Shown: positions 32,822 through 32,931 of the stretch, one piece after another
How positions within the stretch are numbered: the stretch's first letter is position 1
Layout of the letters: the number at the start of each line of letters is the position of its first letter
NCBI GenBank assembly: GCA_002713165.1
Contig: PAVT01000074.1
Span: forward strand, 1 to 32,931
Reading direction: 5' to 3'
DNA: 32,931 bases
Source of the DNA: Verrucomicrobiota bacterium
GTDB taxonomy: Bacteria > Bacteroidota > Bacteroidia > Flavobacteriales_E > Vicingaceae
Notes under the pieces: model-generated
Databases searched by the model: none
Told to the model about the DNA's origin: nothing
What the model saw: the letters and a program-made list of their open reading frames with translations, nothing else
Translations under genes and position numbers: made by a program

Positions 32822-32931
32822 AAATAATAATCCTTTCTAGGAACCCAAACCTCTACTCTACATCGCGTTTAGTGATTGCAGCAGAATTAAGAGGTCATGA
32901 TGTCAGAGTATTGGACCATACAAAGTGCTAC
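32818..32931 (+). CDS. rimK: RimK-type glutamate ligase, N-terminal fragment (cut by window end)
   Basis: Thirty-eight codons are visible before the window ends. [19 protein letters not shown] and the following [16 protein letters not shown] match the start of RimK, an ATP-grasp ligase that adds glutamates to the C-terminus of ribosomal protein S6. The first base of the frame overlaps the end of the zinc protease gene (ATGA). The catalytic ATP-grasp part lies outside, so activity cannot be judged. Confidence 0.88.
   Translation, partial: MKIIILSRNPNLYSTSRLVIAAELRGHDVRVLDHTKCY

Noticed and set aside
1-32931. CRISPR arrays, tRNA genes, insertion sequences, prophage or defence genes
   Set aside because: I saw no direct repeat-spacer pattern, no cloverleaf with TTCGA-type arm, no transposase or integrase motif, and no defence-type domain. 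A covariance-model tRNA search would settle the RNA part.

Overview
The window looks like chromosomal DNA of a member of the Bacteroidota. The evidence is a set of lineage-typical gene versions (long NusB, ribosomal protein S16 with a long tail, OstA/LptD-like barrel, DUF3276, DUF4199, DUF1573, YbbR, MCE protein), promoter elements of the TAnnTTTG type, almost no Shine-Dalgarno sequences, and a moderate-to-low GC content. I cannot name the genus. No tRNA, rRNA, CRISPR array, insertion sequence or phage gene was seen. Nearly every base is coding.

Left part (1-3250). The C-terminal part of a sodium:solute symporter is followed by two broken genes: a secreted NTF2-like protein (nonsense codon plus frameshift) and a YCII-domain lipoprotein (two frameshifts). 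Between them lie a small four-helix membrane protein, a hairpin terminator, and a conserved Bacteroidota protein of unknown function. This is the only visibly decaying stretch.

Minus-strand run (3247-7976). An N-acetylmuramoyl-L-alanine amidase and an MCE lipid-transport protein are followed by a two-gene iron-sulfur membrane oxidoreductase that resembles a split ETF:menaquinone oxidoreductase. A small HAD-like gene sits between its two subunits. The LptD-like outer-membrane protein gene (8065-10674) diverges from this run.

Ribosome and tRNA genes (10748-12701): rpsP with a very long acidic tail, rimM and a tRNA adenine methyltransferase, then a nitroreductase. The sugar/envelope block (13303-17745) has a GmhB-like phosphatase, an NAD-dependent epimerase, a GT4 glycosyltransferase, and a membrane GT2 with its DUF4199 partner. 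The 4.5S SRP RNA lies at 17845-17943, followed by a transaldolase-like gene and a threonylcarbamoyl-AMP synthase.

A seven-gene minus-strand operon (25282 down to 19286) carries leucine dehydrogenase, nusB, a DUF1573 lipoprotein, yajC, a YbbR-like protein, coaE and the bifunctional NAD(P)HX repair enzyme. On the plus strand follow an ABC exporter and a DUF3276 nucleic-acid-binding protein. A second minus-strand operon (32297 down to 27746) is ettA-hisS-hutH, which puts histidine charging and histidine breakdown together. Divergent from it, a RimK-associated zinc protease and the first 38 codons of rimK close the window.

I found no clear novel defence or mobile system. The points most worth a second look are the S16 tail together with the nearby rimK locus, the split oxidoreductase with its embedded HAD-like gene, the conserved unknown at 2211-2690, the fresh pseudogenes, and the extreme packing of convergent gene ends.
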